Assembly (NCBI GenBank): GCA_002314855.1 | Contig: DCHQ01000098.1 | Coordinates: forward strand, 440 to 13,243 | Direction: 5' to 3' | DNA length: 12,804 nucleotides | Source: Lachnospiraceae bacterium UBA1748 | GTDB taxonomy: Bacteria > Bacillota > Clostridia > Lachnospirales > Lachnospiraceae | Shown: positions 6,376 through 12,804 of the stretch, piece by piece | Position numbering within the stretch: the stretch's first letter is position 1 | How the letters are laid out: each line of letters starts with the position of its first letter | Position numbers and translations under genes: made by a program | Notes under the pieces: generated by a model | The model's input: the letters and a program-made list of their open reading frames with translations, nothing else | The model's database searches: none | Told to the model about the DNA's origin: nothing

Positions 6376-9039
6376 ATGAATTACAGTCGTAATGCGGTGC
6401 TTGCTAAGCAGCGAGCACTTAATTCTAAAGGAACCAAGCTTCGTAAGATGCTTACTCTTACATTTGTAAAAGCTTTCTTAATATGCGTGGTTGCAGCCGG
6501 TGTACTAGGCTGCTGTATGGGCATCGGTATGTTCAAGGGTATACTTGCTTCAGCTCCTGATATTTCAGCTGTCGATGTTACTCCTACTGGTTATGCTACA
6601 ACTGTTTATGATAATGAAGGTCATGCTATGACCAAGCTGGTAGCAGCCAACTCTAACCGTACATACGTGGGAATCGATAAGATTCCAAAGAACATGTGCA
6701 ATGCATTTGTCGCCCTTGAAGACTGTCGTTTCTACGAGCATAACGGTATTGATATAAAAGGTATCATGCGTGCAGGCTATACCGCAGTTTCAACAAGAGA
6801 TCTTTCACAGGGTGCCAGTACAATAACACAGCAGCTTATTAAGAACAATGTTTTTGACAAGTGGCAGAACCGTCAGGAAAGTAATATGGAAAAGATACGT
6901 CGTAAAATCCAGGAACAGTATCTTGCCATGGAGCTTGAAAAGACTATGTCCAAGGAAAAAATCCTTGAACTATATATGAACACAATCAACCTTGGACAGA
7001 ATACTCTTGGCGTACAGGCCGCATCCCTTCGTTACTTTAATAAGCCTGTATATGAACTGAATTTATCAGAATGCAGCGTCATAGCTTCTATTACTCAGAA
7101 CCCATCCGCTCTCAATCCAATATCTCATCCTGAGAAAAATAAAGAGCGACGCGACAAATGTCTTCGTGAAATGAGGGACCAGGGATACATAACCGAGGCC
7201 GAGTATAACGAAGCCCTTGCAGACGATGTATACTCGCGTATCCAGACTATTAATACTGAAGTAGCTTCATCTCAGGTATATACATATTTCGTCGACGAAG
7301 TAATCGAAGAAGCCATCGAAGATCTTACTAATAAATATATTGCCGAAGGTCTATCTGATGCTCAGGCTAAGACTAAAGCATACGATATGCTCTATAGTGG
7401 CGGTCTTAGTATCTTTACTACTCAGGATCCTCAGATTCAGTCAATTGCTGACAGCGTTATCCAGAACGAGGATAACTATCCAGCCAATGTAAAGTGGCTT
7501 CTTAGTTATCAGTTATCGGTCAAGAAGGCTGATGGCTCAATGGCCAACTTCAGTACAGAAATGTACAAAGCCTATTACAAACAGTTTAATAATGACTTTA
7601 ACTTACTATATAACTCTCACGATGATGCCTATGCCGCTATTGCACAGTATCAGGAAAGCATTATGAAAGAAGGCGATGAAATAGCTGCTGAGAATATAGT
7701 TCTTACACCTCAGCCACAGATATCGCTTAGTATCATGGATCAGAGCACCGGTTATGTACTCGCTCTTGTTGGTGGCCGTGGTGTCAAGGAAACCAGCCGT
7801 TCTCTTAACAGAGCAACCAATACCACAAGACAGCCTGGTTCCTGCTTCAAGGTTCTCGCAGCATTCGCACCAGCCATTGATGGTGGCGGTCTCACTTTGG
7901 CGACAGCCTTTAATGATGCTCCATATAACTATGCTAACGGCCGTCCAATCAAAAACTGGTACGGCGCTAATAGTTACAAGGGTGTATGTTCTATAAGATA
8001 TGGTGTTGAGCAGTCACTTAATATTATTGCAGTTAAGACTATCACTAAGATTACTCCTCAGCTCGGCTTCCAATATTGCCAGAACTTTGGATTCTCAACC
8101 CTGATCAATAGACGTGTTGAGCCTAATGGTATGATTACAAGTGATATAACTCAGGCTCTTTCACTAGGCGGCGTAACTGATGGAGTTACTAACCTCGAGC
8201 TTACAGCAGCTTATGCTACTATTGCTAATAGCGGTGTATATAAAGAGCCAATACTATATACCAAGATAGTTGATCACGATGGCAACGTACTTATAGATAA
8301 AGTTGCTGAGCAGGATACTCACAGAGTACTTAAAGAAACATCTGCATTCCTAATGACTGATGCTATGCGTGACGTTGTGACTAAAGGTACAGGTACTATG
8401 GTTAACTTCGGCACTCAGCCTATCGTTGGTAAGACTGGTACAACCTCTGATAACTACGATGTATGGTTTGCTGGGTATACTCCATACTACACATGTAGTA
8501 CTTGGGTAGGATATGACAACAACGTAACTATGACTCAGGATGAAAAGAACGTAGTTAAGCATGTATGGAAGCTTGTAATGAGTGAAGTGCATCAGGGACT
8601 TGAATGGCGTGATTATAATCGCCCTGCTGGCATTACAACAGCCACCATTTGTAGCAAATCAGGAATGCTTCCTGTTCCTGGTCTGTGTGACGCCACTCTT
8701 CGTACAGAATACTTTGCCGAAGGAACTGTACCAACCGAGACTTGTTCCGTTCACTATATAGGACCTGTATGTGTTGCTTCTAATCTTAGAGCTGAAGAAA
8801 GTTGTCCATTCAAATCAGAAGGTGTACTTGAGCTTCCAATCATTGAAGACCCTGTAGTAGCGAAAGGTTCTACAGTTAAGGATGGCGAAGGTAATATTGT
8901 ATCAACTGCACTTCTTACAAATATGTGTCCTCACAACGCTGCATTCTTTGCTACGCCAGGCTATAAGGGAGTGCTCGAGCAGCAGCAGCATGATATCCAG
9001 GCTTTAACCGGTCAGTACTTCGATATTGAAGGATATTAA
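6376..9039 (+). CDS. ponA: Class A penicillin-binding protein (PBP1A family)
   Basis: Bifunctional peptidoglycan synthase: glycosyltransferase for glycan chains and transpeptidase for peptide crosslinks, anchored in the membrane with its enzymatic part outside. From ATG 6376 it has 887 residues; numbering here counts from the alternative ATG at 6358 (893). Seen: a membrane helix (about 35-60); glycosyltransferase motifs EDCRFYEHNG (121-130), GASTITQQL (152-160), RRKIQEQ (181-187) and KILELYMNTINLGQ (201-214); a linker (about 360-450); transpeptidase motifs SCFK (495-498), SLN (553-555) and KTGT (692-695). All catalytic residues are present. The tail beyond 760 holds six cysteines (765, 777, 796, 805, 816, 857). 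The start at 6376 is preferred because AAAGG lies ten bases upstream and the family N-terminus usually begins MNY; 6358 has no well-placed site. Transcription ends at 9077-9108. The symbol is by family, not by orthologue proof. Confidence 0.94.
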   Translation: MNYSRNAVLAKQRALNSKGTKLRKMLTLTFVKAFLICVVAAGVLGCCMGIGMFKGILASAPDISAVDVTPTGYATTVYDNEGHAMTKLVAANSNRTYVGIDKIPKNMCNAFVALEDCRFYEHNGIDIKGIMRAGYTAVSTRDLSQGASTITQQLIKNNVFDKWQNRQESNMEKIRRKIQEQYLAMELEKTMSKEKILELYMNTINLGQNTLGVQAASLRYFNKPVYELNLSECSVIASITQNPSALNPISHPEKNKERRDKCLREMRDQGYITEAEYNEALADDVYSRIQTINTEVASSQVYTYFVDEVIEEAIEDLTNKYIAEGLSDAQAKTKAYDMLYSGGLSIFTTQDPQIQSIADSVIQNEDNYPANVKWLLSYQLSVKKADGSMANFSTEMYKAYYKQFNNDFNLLYNSHDDAYAAIAQYQESIMKEGDEIAAENIVLTPQPQISLSIMDQSTGYVLALVGGRGVKETSRSLNRATNTTRQPGSCFKVLAAFAPAIDGGGLTLATAFNDAPYNYANGRPIKNWYGANSYKGVCSIRYGVEQSLNIIAVKTITKITPQLGFQYCQNFGFSTLINRRVEPNGMITSDITQALSLGGVTDGVTNLELTAAYATIANSGVYKEPILYTKIVDHDGNVLIDKVAEQDTHRVLKETSAFLMTDAMRDVVTKGTGTMVNFGTQPIVGKTGTTSDNYDVWFAGYTPYYTCSTWVGYDNNVTMTQDEKNVVKHVWKLVMSEVHQGLEWRDYNRPAGITTATICSKSGMLPVPGLCDATLRTEYFAEGTVPTETCSVHYIGPVCVASNLRAEESCPFKSEGVLELPIIEDPVVAKGSTVKDGEGNIVSTALLTNMCPHNAAFFATPGYKGVLEQQQHDIQALTGQYFDIEGY

Positions 9040-9068
9040 AGTAAAGCGATTAATTTGAATATACACAA

Positions 9069-9108
9069 TAAAAAAATCTTGATTAACAAATGTTAATCAA
9101 GATTTTTT
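9069..9108. terminator. Bidirectional intrinsic terminator between the PBP and SH3b genes
   Basis: An 11-base stem, TCTTGATTAAC (9077-9087) with GTTAATCAAGA (9092-9102), encloses an AAAT loop. It has A residues on the left and six T on the right (9103-9108), so it can stop the plus-strand PBP transcript and the converging SH3b transcript. Confidence 0.88.
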
Positions 9109-9155
9109 ATTTACACATTATTGTCAGATCCTATTCATTAATGATTGAACTATCA

Positions 9156-9773
9156 TTAGAAATCTTCTGAATTGTTCATTTCATTAATAATATTATTAAC
9201 TGCCTCTTCAGTAGTTTCGCCTTGACCAGCGCCATTATCACCTGTTGTTTCCTCTATTACTGGTGGTGCTGGAGCATTGTCATCAGCCCTACGATATGGA
9301 CTAATCTCCTCCTCTGAGGCATCTATAAAGCTTGCTGTATCTTCTGCACCGTTATAAACAGTTCTTATCTGATAAGTAACATATTCACTGCTTATATAAC
9401 CTGTCTGACCATCATAATTAATCTTTGTCCAGCCATTATCAAGAATTGCTATTATCTCATAACTATTCTCCATATAAGCCGATCCTATACGCTGATAATC
9501 AGTACTAGGACCTGTTCTAACGTTAACACCACTCGATGATGTTGGAACACATACAAGCGTACTTTCCGATGTATCCTCAGGAATATCTTCCACTACTGAA
9601 TCCTCTTCCTGACTAGCAGCTATCTGCTCAGCTATCGACTGATTCTCTGTCTGCTGATACTCTTCCATAGGCTTAGGCCCACGTTTTATAATCATTGCAA
9701 TAAGTATTACTATGGCAAATGCTAATACCACATTGAATGTGAGCAGCATTGCATTTAGCATTTTCTTTTCCAA
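9156..9773 (-). CDS. Membrane-anchored SH3b-domain protein of unknown function
   Basis: A 205-residue protein with an N-terminal membrane helix (about 8-29), an acidic low-complexity linker (about 36-70), one bacterial SH3 domain (about 73-134, with GVNVRTGPSTDYQRIG at 82-97 and GWTKINYDGQTGYISSEYV at 114-132) and an acidic Pro/Thr/Gly-rich tail (about 140-205). SH3b domains of this type often bind peptidoglycan or serve as substrate modules of wall enzymes (family knowledge). No enzyme domain is present, so it may be a wall-tethering or adaptor protein facing outward. The start is TTG (9773-9771), chosen because GGAGG (9784-9780) lies six bases before it; the next ATG, four codons on, is 18 bases from that site. 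It lies 19 bases after the zinc-ribbon gene, in the same direction, and is almost certainly co-transcribed with it. Confidence 0.85.
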   Translation of the reverse strand: MEKKMLNAMLLTFNVVLAFAIVILIAMIIKRGPKPMEEYQQTENQSIAEQIAASQEEDSVVEDIPEDTSESTLVCVPTSSSGVNVRTGPSTDYQRIGSAYMENSYEIIAILDNGWTKINYDGQTGYISSEYVTYQIRTVYNGAEDTASFIDASEEEISPYRRADDNAPAPPVIEETTGDNGAGQGETTEEAVNNIINEMNNSEDF

Positions 9774-9792
9774 AATATGCCTCCAATTAAGC

Positions 9793-10260
9793 CTAGTTCA
9801 GCTTTGTTCCGCAGCTAGCACAGAAAGCAACGCCGGCCTTAATCTCAGCATGGCACTTAGGACATACAACCTTCTCAGCATCAGCTTCTTCAGCTGCTTC
9901 TGGAGCACCAATCTTAGCGCCACATGAAGAACAGAATACTGTACCTACAGGCATCTCTGCGTGACAATTAGTACACTCAACTGTGCCCTTTGCTTTATGA
10001 AGAAGGCTCTTAAGGTGTGCAATAGCCTCCTCAGCCTCAGAAACCTGATCAAAATACTGCTTTAAGTTTTCATCAACTTCCTTGCCCTTATTAGCTTCGA
10101 AATAAGCCTTACCAAGCTCTGTGAAAATATCCTTAAGCTGAGCCTCACTGCTCTTAAGCTGACCATTAATATTAGTAACCTCAACCATGCTCTTTGTCTT
10201 AGATGATACATCACTACCCATCTTAGAAATAGAAGCACCTACCTTATCAAAAAATGCCAT
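9793..10260 (-). CDS. Double zinc-ribbon protein with a coiled-coil N-terminus
   Basis: A 155-residue soluble protein of unknown function. The N-terminal part (1-93) is helical and charged, probably a coiled coil (about 34-90), and starts MAFFDKVGASISKMG. The C-terminal part carries two CxxC...CxxC zinc ribbons: C96, C99, C110, C113 and C133, C136, C147, C150, joined by an Ala/Glu-rich linker. Both ribbons share the form C..CHAE...G..FC.SCG and look like an internal duplication. Such proteins are common in Clostridia and may mediate protein contacts (inference). The start at 10260 has GGGAG six bases upstream; an ATG seven codons earlier (10281) lacks a good site. It has its own promoter (10337-10309) and heads a two-gene unit with the SH3b gene. 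Confidence 0.87.
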   Translation of the reverse strand: MAFFDKVGASISKMGSDVSSKTKSMVEVTNINGQLKSSEAQLKDIFTELGKAYFEANKGKEVDENLKQYFDQVSEAEEAIAHLKSLLHKAKGTVECTNCHAEMPVGTVFCSSCGAKIGAPEAAEEADAEKVVCPKCHAEIKAGVAFCASCGTKLN

Positions 10261-10308
10261 AATTAACTCCCATCCTTTCAATAACTAGTTTTTATAACAC
10301 ATAGCATA

Positions 10309-10337
10309 ATTATAATGTAATCCGCTTATAATTTCAA
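10309..10337 (-). promoter_or_regulatory. SigmaA-type promoter of the zinc-ribbon/SH3b unit
   Basis: On the minus strand TTGAAA (10337-10332) and a perfect TATAAT (10314-10309) are 17 bases apart. The predicted start near 10302 gives a leader of about 40 bases to the ATG at 10260. It lies between the rplT terminator and the zinc-ribbon gene, so the pair is a separate unit from the ribosomal operon. Confidence 0.78.
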
Positions 10338-10404
10338 CAAAACACTAATTCAAAACGCTATTCATTATAATAAATTATTACCAACTACTACAAATGGATG
10401 CAAT

Positions 10405-10433
10405 AAAAAATGGCGCTATATAAAGCGCCATTT
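10405..10433 (-). terminator. Intrinsic terminator of infC-rpmI-rplT
   Basis: The 10-base stem AAATGGCGCT / AGCGCCATTT (10433-10424 with 10417-10408 on the minus strand) encloses a six-base loop and runs into TTTTTT (10410-10405). It starts 17 bases after the rplT stop codon. Confidence 0.92.
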
Positions 10434-10450
10434 AATAATCATTAATAAAA

Positions 10451-10807
10451 TTATGCTAATTTGCTCTTAGCTACTTCTGCAAGTGCTGCAAATCCTTCTG
10501 CATCATTAACAGCGAGCTCAGCAAGCATCTTACGGTTGATATCAACCTCAGCAAGCTTAAGACCATACATAAACTTAGAATATGAAAGTCCGTTCATTCT
10601 AGCTGCAGCGTTGATACGAGCGATCCAAAGCTTTCTAAACTGACGCTTCTTCTCTTTTCTACCAGCATAAGAGGATGTAAGTGCTCTCATAACTGACTGC
10701 TTAGCAACACGATACTGCTTAGATCTTGCTCCTCTATAACCCTTTGCAAGCTTTAATACTCTATTATGTCTCTTCTTAGCGTTTAAACCGCCTTTAATTC
10801 TAGCCAT
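10451..10807 (-). CDS. rplT: 50S ribosomal protein L20
   Basis: Primary 23S rRNA-binding protein needed for early 50S assembly, and in Firmicutes the repressor of its own operon through the infC leader (established for Bacillus subtilis). The 118 residues are the usual length. The basic N-terminus MARIKGGLNAKKRHNRVLK, KGYRGARSKQYRVAK (22-36) and RQFRKLWIARINAAAR (55-70) are standard L20 sequence. AGGAGG lies eight bases before the ATG. It is the last gene of the operon, 20 bases after rpmI, and ends at the terminator at 10433-10405. Confidence 0.98.
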   Translation of the reverse strand: MARIKGGLNAKKRHNRVLKLAKGYRGARSKQYRVAKQSVMRALTSSYAGRKEKKRQFRKLWIARINAAARMNGLSYSKFMYGLKLAEVDINRKMLAELAVNDAEGFAALAEVAKSKLA

Positions 10808-10827
10808 TATTATATCCTCCTATCCAA

Positions 10828-11025
10828 TTACATATAAGGTAAAATCTTCTTCATGTTTGATACATTTGTTGCGTCAACAACAACGTCCTTACGAAGATTT
10901 CTCTTATTCTTTGTAGACTTCTTTGTTAAGATATGTCTCTTGTAAGCCTTATTACGTACAATCTTACCTGTACCAGTCTTCTTAAAACGTTTTGCAGCCG
11001 ATCTGTTTGTCTTCATCTTTGGCAT
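10828..11025 (-). CDS. rpmI: 50S ribosomal protein L35
   Basis: Small basic protein of the 50S subunit. The 65 residues are the expected length; the sequence begins MPKMKTNRSAAKRFKKTGTG, contains HILTKKSTKNKRNLRK (31-46) and ends MKKILPYM, all typical of L35. AGGAGG lies eight bases before the ATG. It sits 39 bases after infC and 20 before rplT in the conserved order, with no terminator between them. Confidence 0.98.
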   Translation of the reverse strand: MPKMKTNRSAAKRFKKTGTGKIVRNKAYKRHILTKKSTKNKRNLRKDVVVDATNVSNMKKILPYM

Positions 11026-11064
11026 GATATTGTCCTCCTATTATCCAAAATCTATTTTTAACTG

Positions 11065-11571
11065 CTATTTCTTTTCAGCTAAAACCATTGTCATGCTTCT
11101 TCCCTCAACCTTAGCTGGCTTTTCAACTACTGCCACGTCAGCAAGAGCTTCAGCGAAATCATCGAGGATATGCTTGCTGTTAGCCATATGAGCTAACTCT
11201 CTTCCTCTAAATCTAAGTGTAATCTTAACCTTGTCACCCTTTGCAAGAAACTTCTTTGCAGCACCAACCTTAGTATTAAGGTCATTAGTATCAATGTTAG
11301 GTGAAAGTCTGATTTCCTTAAGTTCAACAACTTTCTGCTTTTTCTTGGCTTCCTTCTCCTTACGCATCTGCTCGTAACGGAACTTGCCATAATCAACTAT
11401 TCTACATACTGGAGGTTTTGCTGTTGGAGCTATCATTACAAGATCAACTTCTGCTTCATCAGCTAATCTAAATGCCTCAGATGTAGCCATAACACCAAGC
11501 TGTTCTCCATCTACTCCGATTACTCGAACCTCTTTTTCTCTTATCTGTTCATTAATAAGTAAATCGCTAAT
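11065..11571 (-). CDS. infC: Translation initiation factor IF-3 (ATT start codon)
   Basis: Binds the 30S subunit, prevents premature 50S joining and checks start-codon and initiator-tRNA pairing. With ATT (11571-11569) as start, the protein has 168 residues beginning (M)SDLLINEQIREKEVRVIG, the normal IF-3 length and N-terminus. The ATT is eight bases after a perfect GGAGGT (11585-11580). The only upstream ATG in frame (11640) falls inside the leader terminator and adds 23 residues unlike any IF-3, so it is rejected. Seen: N-domain with APTAKPPVCRIVDYGKFRYE, linker rich in Lys and Glu (KEKEAKKKQK), and C-domain with KEIRLSPNIDTNDLNTK and FRGREL. A non-standard ATT start is known for infC in E. 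coli and Geobacillus, where IF-3 discriminates against its own start codon. First gene of infC-rpmI-rplT. Confidence 0.95.
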   Translation of the reverse strand: MSDLLINEQIREKEVRVIGVDGEQLGVMATSEAFRLADEAEVDLVMIAPTAKPPVCRIVDYGKFRYEQMRKEKEAKKKQKVVELKEIRLSPNIDTNDLNTKVGAAKKFLAKGDKVKITLRFRGRELAHMANSKHILDDFAEALADVAVVEKPAKVEGRSMTMVLAEKK

Positions 11572-11602
11572 TGTTTTGTACCTCCGTAATACCTCAAAAA
11601 GC

Positions 11603-11630
11603 AAAAAAAATGTTCTGCCAAGCAGAACAT
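11603..11630 (-). terminator. Attenuator terminator in the infC leader
   Basis: A perfect 9-base stem, ATGTTCTGC (11630-11622) with GCAGAACAT (11618-11610), a TTG loop and eight T (11610-11603). It ends about 18 bases before the infC Shine-Dalgarno and 31 bases before the start codon, so it can only act as a regulated attenuator or as a partial terminator for the operon below it. Confidence 0.92.
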
Positions 11631-11755
11631 CTAAAATCACACAATCAAAATCCCTTTATCGAATTATCATAAAACTCATTGTTTTATAAAGGATTAAGAC
11701 ACCTGAAACTCTTCCACAAGGTCGCAGGGTGAGAGACTAGCTCTGCTTGAATTCC
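11603..11755 (-). promoter_or_regulatory. infC operon leader with attenuator, probably an L20-responsive leader
   Basis: About 150 bases of structured leader precede infC. Reading along the transcript: CAAGCAGA (11749-11742); the small hairpin GAA/TTC nested in ACCT/AGGT (about 11722-11701); a long stem AATCCTTTAT (11695-11686) with ATAAAGGGATT (11659-11649, one bulged G) that encloses an AAAAC/GTTTT hairpin (11685-11671); then the terminator at 11630-11603. The terminator sequence TCTGCTTG (11626-11619) is exactly complementary to the 5' CAAGCAGA, so pairing of the two would break the terminator: an antiterminator. In Bacillus subtilis L20 controls this operon by attenuation in the same place. 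That the ligand here is L20 is inference from position and operon content. Confidence 0.78.
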
Positions 11756-11761
11756 TTAGAT

Positions 11762-11790
11762 ATATTATCATTTGTTTATATATATGTCAA
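11762..11790 (-). promoter_or_regulatory. SigmaA-type promoter of infC-rpmI-rplT
   Basis: A perfect TTGACA (11790-11785) is followed after 17 bases by TAATAT (11767-11762), preceded by TG one base upstream as in extended -10 promoters. The predicted start near 11755 puts the whole attenuator leader into the transcript. The consensus -35 fits a strongly expressed ribosomal operon. Confidence 0.8.
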
Positions 11791-11818
11791 CACATATTTC
11801 TTTCATTTATTAGAATCT

Positions 11819-11836
11819 GAATGAAAATCTTCATTC
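11819..11836. repeat. Inverted repeat upstream of the infC promoter
   Basis: GAATGA (11819-11824) and TCATTC (11831-11836) form a perfect 6-base inverted repeat with a six-base spacer, about 30 bases upstream of the infC -35 box and after the paaK terminator. It may be a protein site or chance; it has no U tract and is not a terminator. Confidence 0.3.
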
Positions 11837-11853
11837 TTGTCACAATGTACATA

Positions 11854-11894
11854 TAAAAATCCCGAATCCACATTTTAACTTGTGAATCCAGGAT
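11854..11894 (-). terminator. Intrinsic terminator of the phenylacetate-CoA ligase gene
   Basis: On the minus strand ATCCTGGATTCACA (11894-11881) pairs along all 14 positions, three of them G-U, with TGTGGATTCGGGAT (11872-11859) across an eight-base loop, and runs into TTTTT (11859-11855). It starts 31 bases after the stop codon and separates this gene from the infC promoter. Confidence 0.88.
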
Positions 11895-11925
11895 ATTATA
11901 TCATCTTCTAGTCAGGTAGTGAATA

Positions 11926-12804
11926 TTAGATTTTTCTATTATCAATAACTCTTACTGCCTTACCCTCAGATCTTGCGATTGTCTTAGGTTCTACAATATT
12001 AACCTTAGCATAGATACCAAGCATACTCTTAAGACCTGCTACGATAGCCTTCTCCTTGCCGGCAACTGTGGCTGGATTACTATCCATATCAGCTGGACGC
12101 TCAACATTAACCTCAAGAGTATCGCTATGGTTAACTCTATCAACAATAAGCTGATAGTTGTTAGCTGGCATACCCATCTTAGCAAGTACTTCCTCGATCT
12201 GTGATGGATATACGTTAACACCCTTGATGATAAGCATATCATCTGAACGACCCATTAATCTGTGGATTCTAGCATGTGTACGACCACACTTACACTTCTC
12301 TTTTGTAATGTAAGTAATATCCTTTGTACGGTAACGGATAAGAGGAAATGCTTCCTTGGCAAATGATGTAAATACAAGCTCACCAATCTGTCCATCTGGA
12401 ACTGGCTCTAATGTATCTGGATCAACGATTTCTGGAAGGAATAAGTCTTCACATATATGCATACCATCCTGCATCTCACACTCAAATGAAACACCAGGTC
12501 CTTCAATTTCTGTGAGTCCATAAATATCATATGCCTTGATTCCAAGCTTATTCTCAAGATCATGTCTCATATCCTCTGACCATGCCTCAGCACCGAAGAT
12601 ACCAGCTTTAAGCTTAATCTGATCCTTTAATCCTCTCTCCTCGATGGTCTCAGCAAGATATGATGCATAAGATGGTGTACAACAAAGAATAGTTGCGCCA
12701 AGATCTGTCATAAACATAAGCTGTCTATCTGTATTACCTGATGACATAGGAAGTGTAAGACATCCTACCTTATGAGATCCATCATTAAGACCAGGACCAC
12801 CTGT
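11926..12804 (-). CDS. paaK: Phenylacetate-CoA ligase family enzyme (partial, N-terminus off window)
   Basis: Adenylate-forming ligase that activates an aryl acid such as phenylacetate with ATP and CoA. The frame is open to the window edge and gives 292 residues; the family is about 430, so roughly 140 N-terminal residues are missing. Counting from the first residue in the window, one sees the P-loop-like LTLPMSSGNTDRQ (16-28), CCTPSYASYLAE (41-52), GIFGAEAWSE, YDIYGLTEIEGPG with the adenylate-contacting YGLTE, RYRTKDIT, CKCGRTHARIHRLMGRSDDM with a Cys pair, and KGVNVYPSQIE in the C-terminal lid. The last 20 residues include the lysine region ARSEGKAVRVID. In gut anaerobes such genes often accompany indolepyruvate ferredoxin oxidoreductase and serve aromatic amino acid use; the upstream neighbour is outside the window, so the substrate stays open. 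It ends at its own terminator. Confidence 0.9.
   Translation of the reverse strand, partial: TGGPGLNDGSHKVGCLTLPMSSGNTDRQLMFMTDLGATILCCTPSYASYLAETIEERGLKDQIKLKAGIFGAEAWSEDMRHDLENKLGIKAYDIYGLTEIEGPGVSFECEMQDGMHICEDLFLPEIVDPDTLEPVPDGQIGELVFTSFAKEAFPLIRYRTKDITYITKEKCKCGRTHARIHRLMGRSDDMLIIKGVNVYPSQIEEVLAKMGMPANNYQLIVDRVNHSDTLEVNVERPADMDSNPATVAGKEKAIVAGLKSMLGIYAKVNIVEPKTIARSEGKAVRVIDNRKI

Noticed and set aside
11572..11640. ATG-started extension of infC by 23 residues
   Set aside because: It would translate the attenuator hairpin, adds a non-family hydrophobic N-terminus, and lacks a Shine-Dalgarno. The ATT start has a perfect one.
12745..12747. Internal ATG as the true start of the phenylacetate-CoA ligase gene
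   Set aside because: The frame continues upstream to the window edge with family-like sequence (GGPGLNDGSHKVG), so this is an internal methionine of a truncated gene.
1..12804. Mobile element, prophage, CRISPR array or tRNA gene
   Set aside because: No transposase, integrase, phage protein, direct-repeat array or cloverleaf was seen. All genes are core functions with uniform style.

Overview
The window looks like chromosomal DNA of a low-GC, anaerobic Gram-positive bacterium of the Clostridia, most probably Lachnospiraceae (inference). The clues are strong AGGAGG-type Shine-Dalgarno sites, a ThyX/DHFR pair, the infC-rpmI-rplT order with an attenuator, a phenylacetate-CoA ligase-like gene, and protein sequences that resemble Lachnospiraceae orthologues as I remember them. 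No insertion sequence, prophage, CRISPR array, tRNA or rRNA is visible. Coding density and gene content are those of a core region.

Layout: (1) 1-1502, minus: typA/bipA GTPase, C-terminus cut off by the window edge. (2) 1719-2822, plus: a membrane-anchored GGDEF diguanylate cyclase, divergent from typA, with both promoters in the shared gap. (3) 6143-2849, minus: a four-gene cluster in the order yigZ, mgtE, thyX, folA, with thyX and folA overlapping as TAATG. It converges on the GGDEF gene over one bidirectional terminator. (4) 6376-9039, plus: a class A penicillin-binding protein, divergent from yigZ and ending at a second bidirectional terminator. (5) 10260-9156, minus: a double zinc-ribbon protein followed by a membrane-anchored SH3b protein that starts with TTG. 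(6) 11571-10451, minus: infC (ATT start), rpmI and rplT behind a long structured leader with an intrinsic terminator and a visible antiterminator pairing. (7) 12804-11926, minus: phenylacetate-CoA ligase-like gene, N-terminus off the edge, with its own terminator.

How the genes fit together: thyX and folA cover dTMP synthesis and tetrahydrofolate regeneration. infC-rpmI-rplT supplies translation initiation and the 50S subunit, probably with feedback by L20 on the leader and possibly by IF3 on its own ATT codon. The penicillin-binding protein polymerises and crosslinks peptidoglycan. The SH3b protein may also sit at the wall.

I did not find a clear undescribed multi-gene system. The points most worth a second look are the infC leader, the divergent ThyX active-site signature together with a W-less DHFR, the uncharacterised membrane sensor of the GGDEF protein, the SH3b/zinc-ribbon pair, and an operator-like palindrome at the predicted start of the penicillin-binding-protein transcript.
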